Both the position numbers and the translations under genes were made by a program. Positions 13,178 to 20,604 of a stretch of 32,912 nt of DNA are shown in pieces. The notes below the pieces were generated by a model. The model was not told the origin of the DNA and did not search any database. It saw only the letters and a list, made by a program, of their open reading frames with translations. The first letter of the stretch is position 1, and each line of letters opens with the position of its first letter. The stretch is from an uncultured Clostridia bacterium (GTDB taxonomy: Bacteria > Bacillota > Clostridia > UMGS1883): NCBI GenBank assembly GCA_947624455.1, contig CANQKL010000003.1, positions 1-32,912 of the forward strand. The letters run 5' to 3'.

Positions 13178-14956
13178 ATGTTCAAAAGTATCCAATGGAA
13201 AATAATAGCGATATTTCTCCTGCTTACCATTTCGGTCATGATAGTGGTAGGCACATTTCTCCTGCAAAATATTTCCACCTATTATTTGGAGGACTTTCGC
13301 ACTACCATGTCCGAGCAGGTGTTCAGCAGCCGTATGATAAACGACCTTACCGTGGCCGCCGGCAGGGAGGAGCCGGTGGCTGAGATGAAGTCGATTTTGG
13401 ACGTGTTCTCCCTGAGAATGGGGATCGACTCCTACCGTAACTACTACATTCTGGACGGCAAAAACTGCCGCGTCCTTGACCGCAGCGACCCCCAGGGAGG
13501 GGCCTTCTCCACCACGCCCAATATCGTCACCGCCATGGCGGGCATGACCGGCGACAATATCGACCGAGATACGGAATATATGGACTACGCGGTACCCATC
13601 ATGCCCGACGGACAGGTGGAGTACATAATCAGCGTTCGGGACACTAAGGAGGAGGTCTACGAGGTCACACGCAATATCTTTGTCAACATTCTCTGGGCCA
13701 TACTGTTCGGCCTGCTCATCAGCCTTGTGCTAGGCTTTGTGCTTTCTCGGACCATAATTGCACCTATCCTGACCCTTCAGTATAGGGCCGAGGCCATGGC
13801 CGAGGGCGATTTCAACCACAGGATAGAGGTTCAGTCCAGGGACGAGATAGGCCGCCTGACGATGGCGTTCAACACTATGGCCGCCCAGATCGAAACCAAT
13901 ATGGAGGACATAGCCGCCGAAAAAAATAAGGTGGAGACCGTGCTGCTGCACATGACCGACGCTATAATCGCCTTTGAGAGCAGCACTGGCAGGGTAATTC
14001 ACGAAAATCCCGCCTGCGTCAACGTTTTGGGCGACTGTGCCGACAGAACCTTTGACGAAATATTTGACGGCCAGCTGCGGCTTGACGTAAACATGAGCCG
14101 GGTCCTCAACCTGGAGGAGGGCCAGTCTATGGAGTTCGACGCGGAGATAGAGGGCAAAAACTACCGAGTTTGTTTTGTACCCTTTAACGCTGAGAATGTG
14201 TTCTCCTCGGGAGTGGTCGTGGTGTTCAGGGACGTGACCCGACAGTTGAAGCTGGAACGGTCCCGACGGGAATTTGTCGCCAACGTGTCCCACGAGCTGC
14301 GCACGCCCCTTACCACTGTTAAGGGCTATGCCGAGACTATAATTGATATGGAGGAGGACGAGGGCCGCGGCGACGGCCCTACGGCTGGCTTTGCCAAGGT
14401 CATCGACAACGAGGCGGATCGCATGACGCGCCTGGTCAAGGACCTTTTAACACTGTCCCAGCTGGACAGCGAAAAGCAGCAGCTCAACTGCACCTCCTTC
14501 GACCTTATGGAGCTGACCGAAAGCGTCACCCAAAAGTTGACGATGAACGCCCGATCTCACGGCCATACCCTCAGCTTTATCCCTCGTAGCGCCCCCTTCT
14601 CCTTCTTCGGGGACAGGGACAGGATAGAGCAGGTCATCACCAACATCGTTTCAAACGCCGTCAAGTACACTCCCGACGGCGGCAAGATAGATGTGGAATG
14701 TGGCAACGACGGACAAAACGCGCTCATACCCCGGGAGGATCTGCCCCACATTTTCGAGCGTTTTTATCGGGTGGACAAGGCCCGCAGCCGTCAGAGCGGC
14801 GGTACAGGGCTGGGGTTAGCCATTGCCCGGGAGATAGCTCAGCGTCACGGGGGCGACATATCCATAGAAAGCCATATGCCCGAGGGAACTCAGGTGTCCA
14901 TAGTCCTGCCCATGTACCGGGAAAACCCCGAGGCGGAGAGGCCGATAGTGGTCTGA
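13178..14956 (+). CDS. walK: sensor histidine kinase WalK (YycG) with apparent G1-box deletion
   Basis: This 592-aa membrane kinase has TM1 at about 8-28, an extracytoplasmic sensor of about 130 aa, TM2 at about 168-190 (ILWAILFGLLISLVLGFVL), a HAMP domain, a PAS domain and the kinase core. The H-box is FVANVSHELRTPLTTVKGY with phospho-accepting His372. The N-box is RIEQVITNIVSNAVKYTP, the F-box FERFYRVDKARSRQ and the G2 box GTGLGLAIA. Between the N- and F-boxes the protein reads NDGQNALIPREDLPHIFERF. The usual xIxVxDxGxGIP G1 box that lines the ATP pocket is missing by about 10 residues, with the reading frame kept. That should impair nucleotide binding unless it is a sequence or assembly error. 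The gene starts 34 bp after walR with a weak ribosome site. Loss would be surprising, as WalK is usually functional. Confidence 0.85.
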   Translation: MFKSIQWKIIAIFLLLTISVMIVVGTFLLQNISTYYLEDFRTTMSEQVFSSRMINDLTVAAGREEPVAEMKSILDVFSLRMGIDSYRNYYILDGKNCRVLDRSDPQGGAFSTTPNIVTAMAGMTGDNIDRDTEYMDYAVPIMPDGQVEYIISVRDTKEEVYEVTRNIFVNILWAILFGLLISLVLGFVLSRTIIAPILTLQYRAEAMAEGDFNHRIEVQSRDEIGRLTMAFNTMAAQIETNMEDIAAEKNKVETVLLHMTDAIIAFESSTGRVIHENPACVNVLGDCADRTFDEIFDGQLRLDVNMSRVLNLEEGQSMEFDAEIEGKNYRVCFVPFNAENVFSSGVVVVFRDVTRQLKLERSRREFVANVSHELRTPLTTVKGYAETIIDMEEDEGRGDGPTAGFAKVIDNEADRMTRLVKDLLTLSQLDSEKQQLNCTSFDLMELTESVTQKLTMNARSHGHTLSFIPRSAPFSFFGDRDRIEQVITNIVSNAVKYTPDGGKIDVECGNDGQNALIPREDLPHIFERFYRVDKARSRQSGGTGLGLAIAREIAQRHGGDISIESHMPEGTQVSIVLPMYRENPEAERPIVV

Positions 14957-15063
14957 TAGCGGCTGGGATGGGCAGAGGTGGCCAGAAACTCCCAATTTGC
15001 GGTAAAAATCCCCTCCCAGGCAGGAACCCCTCGCATGGTAAAATATGGTAAAAGTCCGACGAC

Positions 15064-15102
15064 TGTAAACAACAATTAACGTGGATGTAATTGTTTTGTA
15101 AC
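15064..15102 (+). promoter_or_regulatory. tandem WalR half-site array
   Basis: Half-sites recur every 11 bp: TGTAAA (15064), the degenerate ATTAAC (15075), TGTAAT (15086) and TGTAAC (15097). The last two form a perfect WalR box TGTWAH-N5-TGTWAH overlapping the -35 of the next promoter. Confidence 0.6.
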
Positions 15103-15118
15103 ATAACTGGTGTATAAT
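15091..15118 (+). promoter_or_regulatory. promoter of the small secreted protein
   Basis: TTGTTT, a 16-bp spacer and TATAAT (15113-15118) lie about 40 bp before the gene. The weak -35 overlapping a WalR box suggests activator-dependent transcription. Confidence 0.6.
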
Positions 15119-15156
15119 TAGCATAGGTAAAAAAGATTAGAACGGATGTGTGTGAC

Positions 15157-15627
15157 ATGAAGTATATAGGGGCGACCTTAGCCGCTATACTGGTCATGCT
15201 TTCCGGGCTGAACGTTTATGCGGCCCACCCGAACTCCATCGGGGCAGCGGAAAGCAGCACCGCTTCAGATTTAATAGTGGTCAAAAAACCGGAGACTAAC
15301 AATTCCGCTACGACTAAAACCACCTACGGCATTACCGGTACGGGTAAGAACGGCGTGAGCGTTGCCTATTACAAGTACGACGGGAGCGGTTACAGCGCTA
15401 TACTGAACAGCGATGGGGCCGCGTCTCAGACCAAAATAGGCGCGGCGGGGGTTTTTTATAAGCAGATGAGCCTCTCCGAGGGACACAATAAATTTGCGGT
15501 GAGAGCTGAGTATAAAGGCCTCAGTCAGGTGATATACCTGGATATAAACCTCCTTAAACGGGAGGTTCTGGACAACGTGAACAGCTTTACCTATGATGTG
15601 CAGTCTATCTTTACCGGATGGATTTAA
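15157..15627 (+). CDS. small secreted protein of unknown function in the wal locus
   Basis: The protein of about 156 aa starts MKYIGATLAAILVMLSGLNVYA, a clear signal peptide. The track's GTG at 15148 would add only three residues. I prefer the ATG at 15157. The mature part has a low-complexity Ser/Thr/Asn stretch and then a compact beta-rich region (YGITGTGKNGVSVAYYKYDG and KFAVRAEYKGLSQVIYLDIN) resembling a small Ig-like or adhesion fold. I do not recognise the family. It lies between walK and walH but has its own promoter, a WalR-type site array in front and a terminator behind, so it is a likely WalR target inserted in the locus. Confidence 0.7.
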   Translation: MKYIGATLAAILVMLSGLNVYAAHPNSIGAAESSTASDLIVVKKPETNNSATTKTTYGITGTGKNGVSVAYYKYDGSGYSAILNSDGAASQTKIGAAGVFYKQMSLSEGHNKFAVRAEYKGLSQVIYLDINLLKREVLDNVNSFTYDVQSIFTGWI

Positions 15628-15665
15628 CGGTCAGCGTACATATTTAAATTAACAGGCACAAAGAC

Positions 15666-15694
15666 GGGGGCGGGTTACTTCGCCCCCAAATTTT
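15666..15694 (+). terminator. intrinsic terminator after the small secreted protein
   Basis: GGGGGCG and CGCCCCC form a GC-rich 7-bp stem with an 8-nt loop, followed by AAATTTTATA. It lies 38 bp after the stop. Confidence 0.65.
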
Positions 15695-15814
15695 ATAACA
15701 ACAGGCGGTCGGTAATGAGAATTAGTATAAAGGCGGAGTTTTCCTCTTGCCGCCCGATTGACGCTATTATTTGCAAATTTGAGGGCGCAATTTGCCAGAA
15801 AGGACGGTGAGACT

Positions 15815-17257
15815 GTGTTCAAGGAACGGATAAAGACCTCGATAATCATACTCCTTTTCATCAATTTAATAGCTCTCACCTGTCAGCTCTGGTTTGGGGG
15901 CGGTTTGCTCAAGGAGGAGATATCGGACTTCGCGAGGGGGCTGCCCTTGGTGGAAAAGCTCTTTCCAAAGGACGAAATATCCATTCCCAGAGATATGCTG
16001 AGCCGTCCCAGGCGAATCCTTATCAACGACGGTTCCTTGTGGATAGCCTATTACAACACGGACGTGGCCTTTTCACCCATTGAAAACCGCACCAGCCAGA
16101 TCATTCAGGCCTTTTTGCGCGGCGAGACGGCGGACAGTAAGCCGGTCTCCTTTAGGGAGTGGCAGGCCGCGCTGGAAAACGTGAGCATCTATGTTGAGCT
16201 GCCCATAGCTTACGCTACGGAAATGCTCTGCTCGGTCATGGGCGTCGACGCTCAGGCCGCGCCAGGGGATATTTCAACGATAAGGGATTTTATTATCCTG
16301 CCCTCCACCGAGGAAACGGGGGTATTTCTCCTGGTTCGGGACGCCTATGACAACGACAACGCCCGAATATACCAGTTCCCCCTGGGCAGCTTCAGCCTTC
16401 CGGCCAGCGACCTTTCCATCTACACCGAGAACAACGCCGACTACTACGAGCCAGCATTTAGCACTGGGGTGGAGCCGGAAGGGGTATCCCTGGATCCTAT
16501 GGTCTTGTTCTTTGACAGCCGGCCCTCCACCGCCGACCTCATCCCCGGCAATCCCATTGCCGACCCTGAGGCGGCGCAGAAGGTGCTGAGCGGGTTTTTC
16601 ACCAATGTGGACACCGCCGGAAGGTACGACGACGGCGGGGTGAGCGTGTTTGTCGAAAATTACGGCGACGCCCGCGTTTACCCGGGCGGACTCTTTGAAT
16701 ACAGAGCCGTGGAGGAGGACAAGGGCGTTAAAATAACCGAGAGCTATTCTTCCTACTACGAAACGGTCAACTCCGCCATCAGCTTTGCCGAGGAGCTGTG
16801 GAGCCAGGTCGGCAACGGGCCGCTCTCGGTTCTGGTCAGCAGCGACCTGACCCAGGAGAGCGGCAGGATACATCTGACCATGGACTATTATCAGGACGGA
16901 CGCCCTGTGGCTGTGGAACTGACCGGCAGAGGATTTGAACGCCTGGGCCATGGCATAGAAATGGATATAGTCGAAGGCCGCATAGTCTCCTACCGCCAGT
17001 TGTTCCGCAGTTACCAAACGGGCGGGACCTCGGTCCTCAACGGAGATTTTGTGGGGGCGCTGGATCATTTTGCCAACGATTTCTCCGCCAGGCCCCAGCC
17101 CGTGATAACCGATATATACATAGGTTATATTGATCGGGGCGGGACGGACAGTCTAAAGGCCTGCTGGCTGGCGGAGCTGTCCGGGGAGGATCGGGTATAC
17201 GACTATACCGGCGAGACTCAGGAACCCGCCGCCGAGGCTGGGGAGGTGAGCCAATGA
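15815..17257 (+). CDS. walH: WalH (YycH)-like membrane-anchored regulator
   Basis: I choose the GTG at 15815, preceded by AAAGGA, because the protein then starts with a charged stretch and an N-terminal membrane anchor (TSIIILLFINLIALTCQLWF). The track start at 15758 adds 19 unlikely residues. The 480-aa product has a large extracytoplasmic part rich in acidic residues, as in YycH proteins (about 450 aa). WalH and WalI bind WalK in the membrane and tune its activity. The assignment rests on position after walRK, topology and length; sequence similarity between YycH members is low. The stop overlaps the walI start (ATGA), showing translational coupling. Confidence 0.68.
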   Translation: MFKERIKTSIIILLFINLIALTCQLWFGGGLLKEEISDFARGLPLVEKLFPKDEISIPRDMLSRPRRILINDGSLWIAYYNTDVAFSPIENRTSQIIQAFLRGETADSKPVSFREWQAALENVSIYVELPIAYATEMLCSVMGVDAQAAPGDISTIRDFIILPSTEETGVFLLVRDAYDNDNARIYQFPLGSFSLPASDLSIYTENNADYYEPAFSTGVEPEGVSLDPMVLFFDSRPSTADLIPGNPIADPEAAQKVLSGFFTNVDTAGRYDDGGVSVFVENYGDARVYPGGLFEYRAVEEDKGVKITESYSSYYETVNSAISFAEELWSQVGNGPLSVLVSSDLTQESGRIHLTMDYYQDGRPVAVELTGRGFERLGHGIEMDIVEGRIVSYRQLFRSYQTGGTSVLNGDFVGALDHFANDFSARPQPVITDIYIGYIDRGGTDSLKACWLAELSGEDRVYDYTGETQEPAAEAGEVSQ

Positions 17258-18009
17258 GGTGGTCTTTGGTAAAAAATCTTTTGCTGGGGCTTTTGCTGGT
17301 GATGAACCTGTATATGCTGGGCGTGTCGTTCGCCAAGCGGCTGAGCAGCGAAAAAATACCTCCGCTGGTGGCCGCCTCCGCGGTGGAGGCTCTGGAAAAC
17401 AGCGGCATAAGCTGCGATCCCGGTCTGTTCCCGGACAGGTATCTGACGGTCAGAACCTTTAATGTCAGCTTCCCCACGCCGATGGAGCTGTCGCGTATGT
17501 TCTTCGGCGAACAGTTGGCCTTTCAAACCGAGGAGCGGACTCTTATCGCCCGCCAAGACGGGGCCGAACTGAGGGTCGAGGACGAAGGTTTCAGCTATAG
17601 CAGCGGTGAGGCGGCTTCGTCCGCCAACGAAAAGCAGCTGCGCCGGGCCCTTAAGGAGCTGGGATTGGATATGAGCCGGGCCAGATATGCGCGGGACGGG
17701 TCGTTTGCCTGCTATTTTGACGGGCGGCCGGTTTTTGGTATGTATATCCGGGCCTCGCTGGACGCCGACGGCCAACTGGCGCGGGTGGAGGCCCGGTGGC
17801 CCCTAAAGGGCTACACCGGAGACCGCAGGAGCGGGGTGAGCATAATCGACTTTATCCCCGATATCCTCAGCCGTTTTCCCGAGGGAGGGACAGTGACCGG
17901 CCTTGAGGCGGGCTATTTGGCTGTCCGCAACGAAAACACTGACATTTACTCCTTTGTACCCGCTTGGCGCATCACAATGGAGGACGGAAAAACGGAAGTG
18001 TTCAGCTAA
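17254..18009 (+). CDS. walI: WalI (YycI)-like membrane-anchored regulator
   Basis: The 251-aa protein has a single N-terminal membrane segment (VKNLLLGLLLVMNLYMLGV) and an extracytoplasmic domain. The segment YFDGRPVFGMYIRASLDADG resembles the beta-hairpin repeat of the YycI/YycH fold. In Bacillus, WalI forms a complex with WalH and WalK. The ATG overlaps the walH stop by 4 bp. The usual next gene, walJ (a metallo-beta-lactamase-fold exonuclease), is not present; a minus-strand gene follows. Confidence 0.68.
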   Translation: MRWSLVKNLLLGLLLVMNLYMLGVSFAKRLSSEKIPPLVAASAVEALENSGISCDPGLFPDRYLTVRTFNVSFPTPMELSRMFFGEQLAFQTEERTLIARQDGAELRVEDEGFSYSSGEAASSANEKQLRRALKELGLDMSRARYARDGSFACYFDGRPVFGMYIRASLDADGQLARVEARWPLKGYTGDRRSGVSIIDFIPDILSRFPEGGTVTGLEAGYLAVRNENTDIYSFVPAWRITMEDGKTEVFS

Positions 18010-18043
18010 CGGGTCGTTATGACAGGGTCAATTCGCGGGGCGC

Positions 18044-18066
18044 GGCGATCCGGTTCGCCTTAAAAT
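18044..18066 (+). terminator. weak candidate terminator after walI
   Basis: GGCGA and TCGCC pair around a 6-nt loop, followed by TTAAAATAT. It lies between convergent genes. Confidence 0.3.
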
Positions 18067-18108
18067 ATGACTTCCAGGCGTTTATTCGTTGGCCCCTCGG
18101 CCGACTCC

Positions 18109-18531
18109 TCACTCCACGCTGACCTTTTCCCCTCCGCAGCGGCGCAGGCGTCGGACAGTGGCGCCGGTCAGATCCTCGTCCATGCTGACAGTGAACAGCC
18201 AGCGGCGGTCAGGCTCCCGGTTGGAGGACTCAAAGTCTATAAAGCCGCCGACTATGGCCCCTACTACCGTTCCGCTCACCAGCCCCGCTACCGGCCCTAT
18301 GCCTGTGGCAAAGCCGATGTTGTCGAGCATGGCGGCCCCAAGCCCTAAAAGCGTGCCAGCCGCCGCGCCTACGGCCATGCCCGAGAGGGTGTTTTTCCCC
18401 GCGAAGGAGGAGGGTACCTCGGCGCGGCAGACCCTGATCTTGTCGGCTTGGGCTCCGTTTTCCCGGGCCGCCTCCGAAGCGGCCTCAAGCTCCTCGGCTG
18501 TGTCGAAGAGGGCGGTTATGGTTTTTTCCAC
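18109..18531 (-). CDS. glycine-rich membrane-associated stress-type protein
   Basis: The 140-aa protein begins at GTG (18531) behind AAAGGAG. The first 45 residues look like a small ferredoxin-like domain (ITALFDTAEELEAASEAARE). A glycine-zipper hydrophobic stretch follows (LSGMAVGAAAGTLLGLGAAM and GLVSGTVVGAIVGGFIDF). The end (WLFTVSMDEDLTGATVRRLR) returns to a soluble fold. This layout resembles DUF1269 or YflT/general-stress-17M-type proteins. The function is unknown; a membrane-inserted stress role is the usual guess. It is convergent with walI and divergent from the lipoprotein gene. The plus-strand track ORF starting at 18089 runs antisense to it, and only its 3' half is real. Confidence 0.7.
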   Translation of the reverse strand: MEKTITALFDTAEELEAASEAARENGAQADKIRVCRAEVPSSFAGKNTLSGMAVGAAAGTLLGLGAAMLDNIGFATGIGPVAGLVSGTVVGAIVGGFIDFESSNREPDRRWLFTVSMDEDLTGATVRRLRRCGGEKVSVE

Positions 18532-18607
18532 GGTTTTTCAGCTCCTTTCATTTATGTCTGCAAATAGTATTTTTCAAGACGCGAAAAAATATTCTCGAGG
18601 TGGTAAC

Positions 18608-19198
18608 GTGAACAAAAAATTTATCCTTATATTGACGGCGGCTTTGATGGCATCCATGCTTGGCGGCTGCGGCGGTGAAGATAAAAAAACCGAAGAAATG
18701 CCCGAAAACATAATCTCATACAAGGAGAAGGACGGCAAAGACCTAGTGCCGGTCGCCGAGACCGAGGTGGTTGGGGAGGAAGCCGTCGTTGATCCCAACG
18801 CCATGGAGCTGCCCGGAGAGGATGAGCTTGGAGAATATGAGGAGATCTTCATGGAGGGCGACATAATAAACGAAACCACCGTGGGCGGCTGGGTAGTGGC
18901 GGTCAGCCAAAAGGATATCACGGTAAACACATACAATGAGCTTACCACTTATGTCTACGAGGAGAACGCCCGCAACACGGGTATCCGCCTAAAGCCCGGC
19001 GACGCGGTCGTCGTGAGCTTCCGCGAGGGAGAGGACGGCGTTATGTACGCCAACAATATCGGCCGCGTCCGCACGGAGGACGAACCCCTCACAAGGGATG
19101 AGATCGAGTCCATGTACAAGCAGGCGAACGGCGATGAAGGCGGCGCCGCTGTTGACGCCGCCGCGGAAACGGAGGACGGTAATGGCAGAGAGGAATGA
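18608..19198 (+). CDS. acidic lipoprotein of unknown function
   Basis: I take the GTG at 18608 behind GAGGTGG, since it gives a lipoprotein signal (KKFILILTAALMASMLGGCGG) with Cys as the lipidated residue. The track start at 18089 runs antisense through the neighbouring gene and is wrong. The mature protein of about 175 aa is strongly acidic, with a central beta-rich segment (GGWVVAVSQKDITVNTYNEL then GDAVVVSFREGEDGVMYANN) that looks like a small OB- or SH3-like barrel. No family is recognised. The last 17 bp overlap trmFO, whose ribosome site GGAGG lies inside this gene, so the two are translationally coupled. Confidence 0.75.
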   Translation: MNKKFILILTAALMASMLGGCGGEDKKTEEMPENIISYKEKDGKDLVPVAETEVVGEEAVVDPNAMELPGEDELGEYEEIFMEGDIINETTVGGWVVAVSQKDITVNTYNELTTYVYEENARNTGIRLKPGDAVVVSFREGEDGVMYANNIGRVRTEDEPLTRDEIESMYKQANGDEGGAAVDAAAETEDGNGREE

Positions 19199-20498
19199 GC
19201 GGGTAAATGTCATAGGCGGCGGCTTGGCGGGCTGCGAGGCAGCTTGGCAGCTGGCCAGGCGGGGAGTGGGAGTGCGGCTCTTCGATATGAAGCCCCATCG
19301 CTTTTCGCCCGCCCATTCCGACCCCAACCTCTGTGAGCTGGTCTGCTCAAATTCCCTCAAGGGCGCGGGCCTTGACAATGCCTGCGGCCTGCTCAAGGAG
19401 GAAATGCGCCGGCTTGACAGCCTGGTTATATCCTGCGCCGACCGGACAAGAGTGCCAGCCGGCGGAGCCTTGGCTGTGGACAGGGAAGCCTTTGCCGCCC
19501 TGGTCACCCAAAGTCTCAGGGAGCTTCCCCAGGTGGAGATTGTTTCCGAAACCGTTGAGGAGCTGCCCGAGGGAATAAGTATTATCGCCACCGGGCCGCT
19601 GACCTCCGGAGGCATGAACGGCGTCATCGCCGGTCTTACCGGCGGCGGGGGCCTGCACTTTTACGACGCCGCGGCTCCGGTCATAACCGCCGACAGCATC
19701 AACATGGAAAAAACATACCTTGCCGCCCGTTACGGTAAAGGTACGCCGGATTATATAAACTGCCCCATGGAAAGGGACGAGTATGACGCTTTCTGGGAGG
19801 CTTTGGTAACGGCGGAGAAGGCTCCCCTCCACGAAAATGTGGAAAAGCCCAATGTCTTTGAGGGCTGTATGCCCGTGGAGATTATGGCCGCCAGGGGACG
19901 GGACACCTTGCGCTTCGGCCCGCTGAAGCCCAAGGGCCTGCGAGACCCCAGGACCGGGCTTACGCCCTGGGCCGTCCTTCAGCTGCGGCGGGACAACGCT
20001 CAGGGAACCCTTTATAACATGGTGGGCTTTCAGACCAATTTGAAATTTGGGGAACAAAAGAGAGTATTCTCCATGATACCCGGCTTGGAAAACGCGGAGT
20101 TTGTCCGTTACGGTGTCATGCACCGCAATACCTACATCGACTCGCCCCGGCTGCTGAACCGGGATTACAGCCTTCGCTCGCGGCCCGAGATCTTTTTTGC
20201 CGGGCAGATCACCGGCGTGGAGGGCTATGTGGAATCCGCCGCGTCGGGCCTGCTGGCTGGGGTGAACGCCGCCGCCCGGCTGAGGGGAGAACCGCCCCTG
20301 ATACTGCCGCCGTCCACTTGCGCCGGAGCCTTGACCGCCTATATTACGGATGAGGAAGTGAAAAACTTTCAGCCCATGAACGCCAACTTCGGCATAATCC
20401 AGTGGGAACATATCAAAATTAAGAATAAAAAGGAAAGATATGAACATATTTCCGCACACGCTTTGGAGGATTTGGCAAATTGCACAAAAAAATCATAA
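19182..20498 (+). CDS. trmFO: methylenetetrahydrofolate--tRNA-(uracil-5-)-methyltransferase TrmFO
   Basis: The 438-aa flavoprotein makes 5-methyluridine at position 54 of the tRNA T-loop, using methylene-tetrahydrofolate and FAD. The ATG at 19182 follows GGAGG and gives the N-terminal FAD-binding motif VNVIGGGLAGCEAAWQLA. The track start at 19098 adds 28 residues from the upstream gene. Other family marks are HSDPNLCELVCSNSLKG, a CADRTRVPAGGALAVDR segment, GFQTNLKFGEQKRVF, and the C-terminal FAD part FFAGQITGVEGYVESAASG ending with NFQPMNANFGII. The length matches TrmFO (about 435 aa). It overlaps the lipoprotein gene by 17 bp. In Bacilli it is often near topA; that is not so here. Confidence 0.96.
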   Translation: MAERNERVNVIGGGLAGCEAAWQLARRGVGVRLFDMKPHRFSPAHSDPNLCELVCSNSLKGAGLDNACGLLKEEMRRLDSLVISCADRTRVPAGGALAVDREAFAALVTQSLRELPQVEIVSETVEELPEGISIIATGPLTSGGMNGVIAGLTGGGGLHFYDAAAPVITADSINMEKTYLAARYGKGTPDYINCPMERDEYDAFWEALVTAEKAPLHENVEKPNVFEGCMPVEIMAARGRDTLRFGPLKPKGLRDPRTGLTPWAVLQLRRDNAQGTLYNMVGFQTNLKFGEQKRVFSMIPGLENAEFVRYGVMHRNTYIDSPRLLNRDYSLRSRPEIFFAGQITGVEGYVESAASGLLAGVNAAARLRGEPPLILPPSTCAGALTAYITDEEVKNFQPMNANFGIIQWEHIKIKNKKERYEHISAHALEDLANCTKKS

Positions 20499-20539
20499 AA
20501 AATTAAGCATTTCGGCGAAAAGAAATTTTGATTTTGTTA

Positions 20540-20568
20540 TTGATTATTTTTAAATAAAATGTTAAAAT
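20540..20568 (+). promoter_or_regulatory. promoter of the GH105 gene
   Basis: TTGATT, a 17-bp spacer and TAAAAT sit in an AT-rich stretch 37 bp before the start codon. Confidence 0.5.
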
Positions 20569-20604
20569 ATATTTAACGATTAAAATTCAAGGAGGACAAC
20601 GAAC

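Noticed and set aside
18089-18607. Long N-terminal extension of the lipoprotein ORF
   Set aside because: This part is antisense to the glycine-rich gene; the GTG at 18608 with its ribosome site and lipobox is a far better start.
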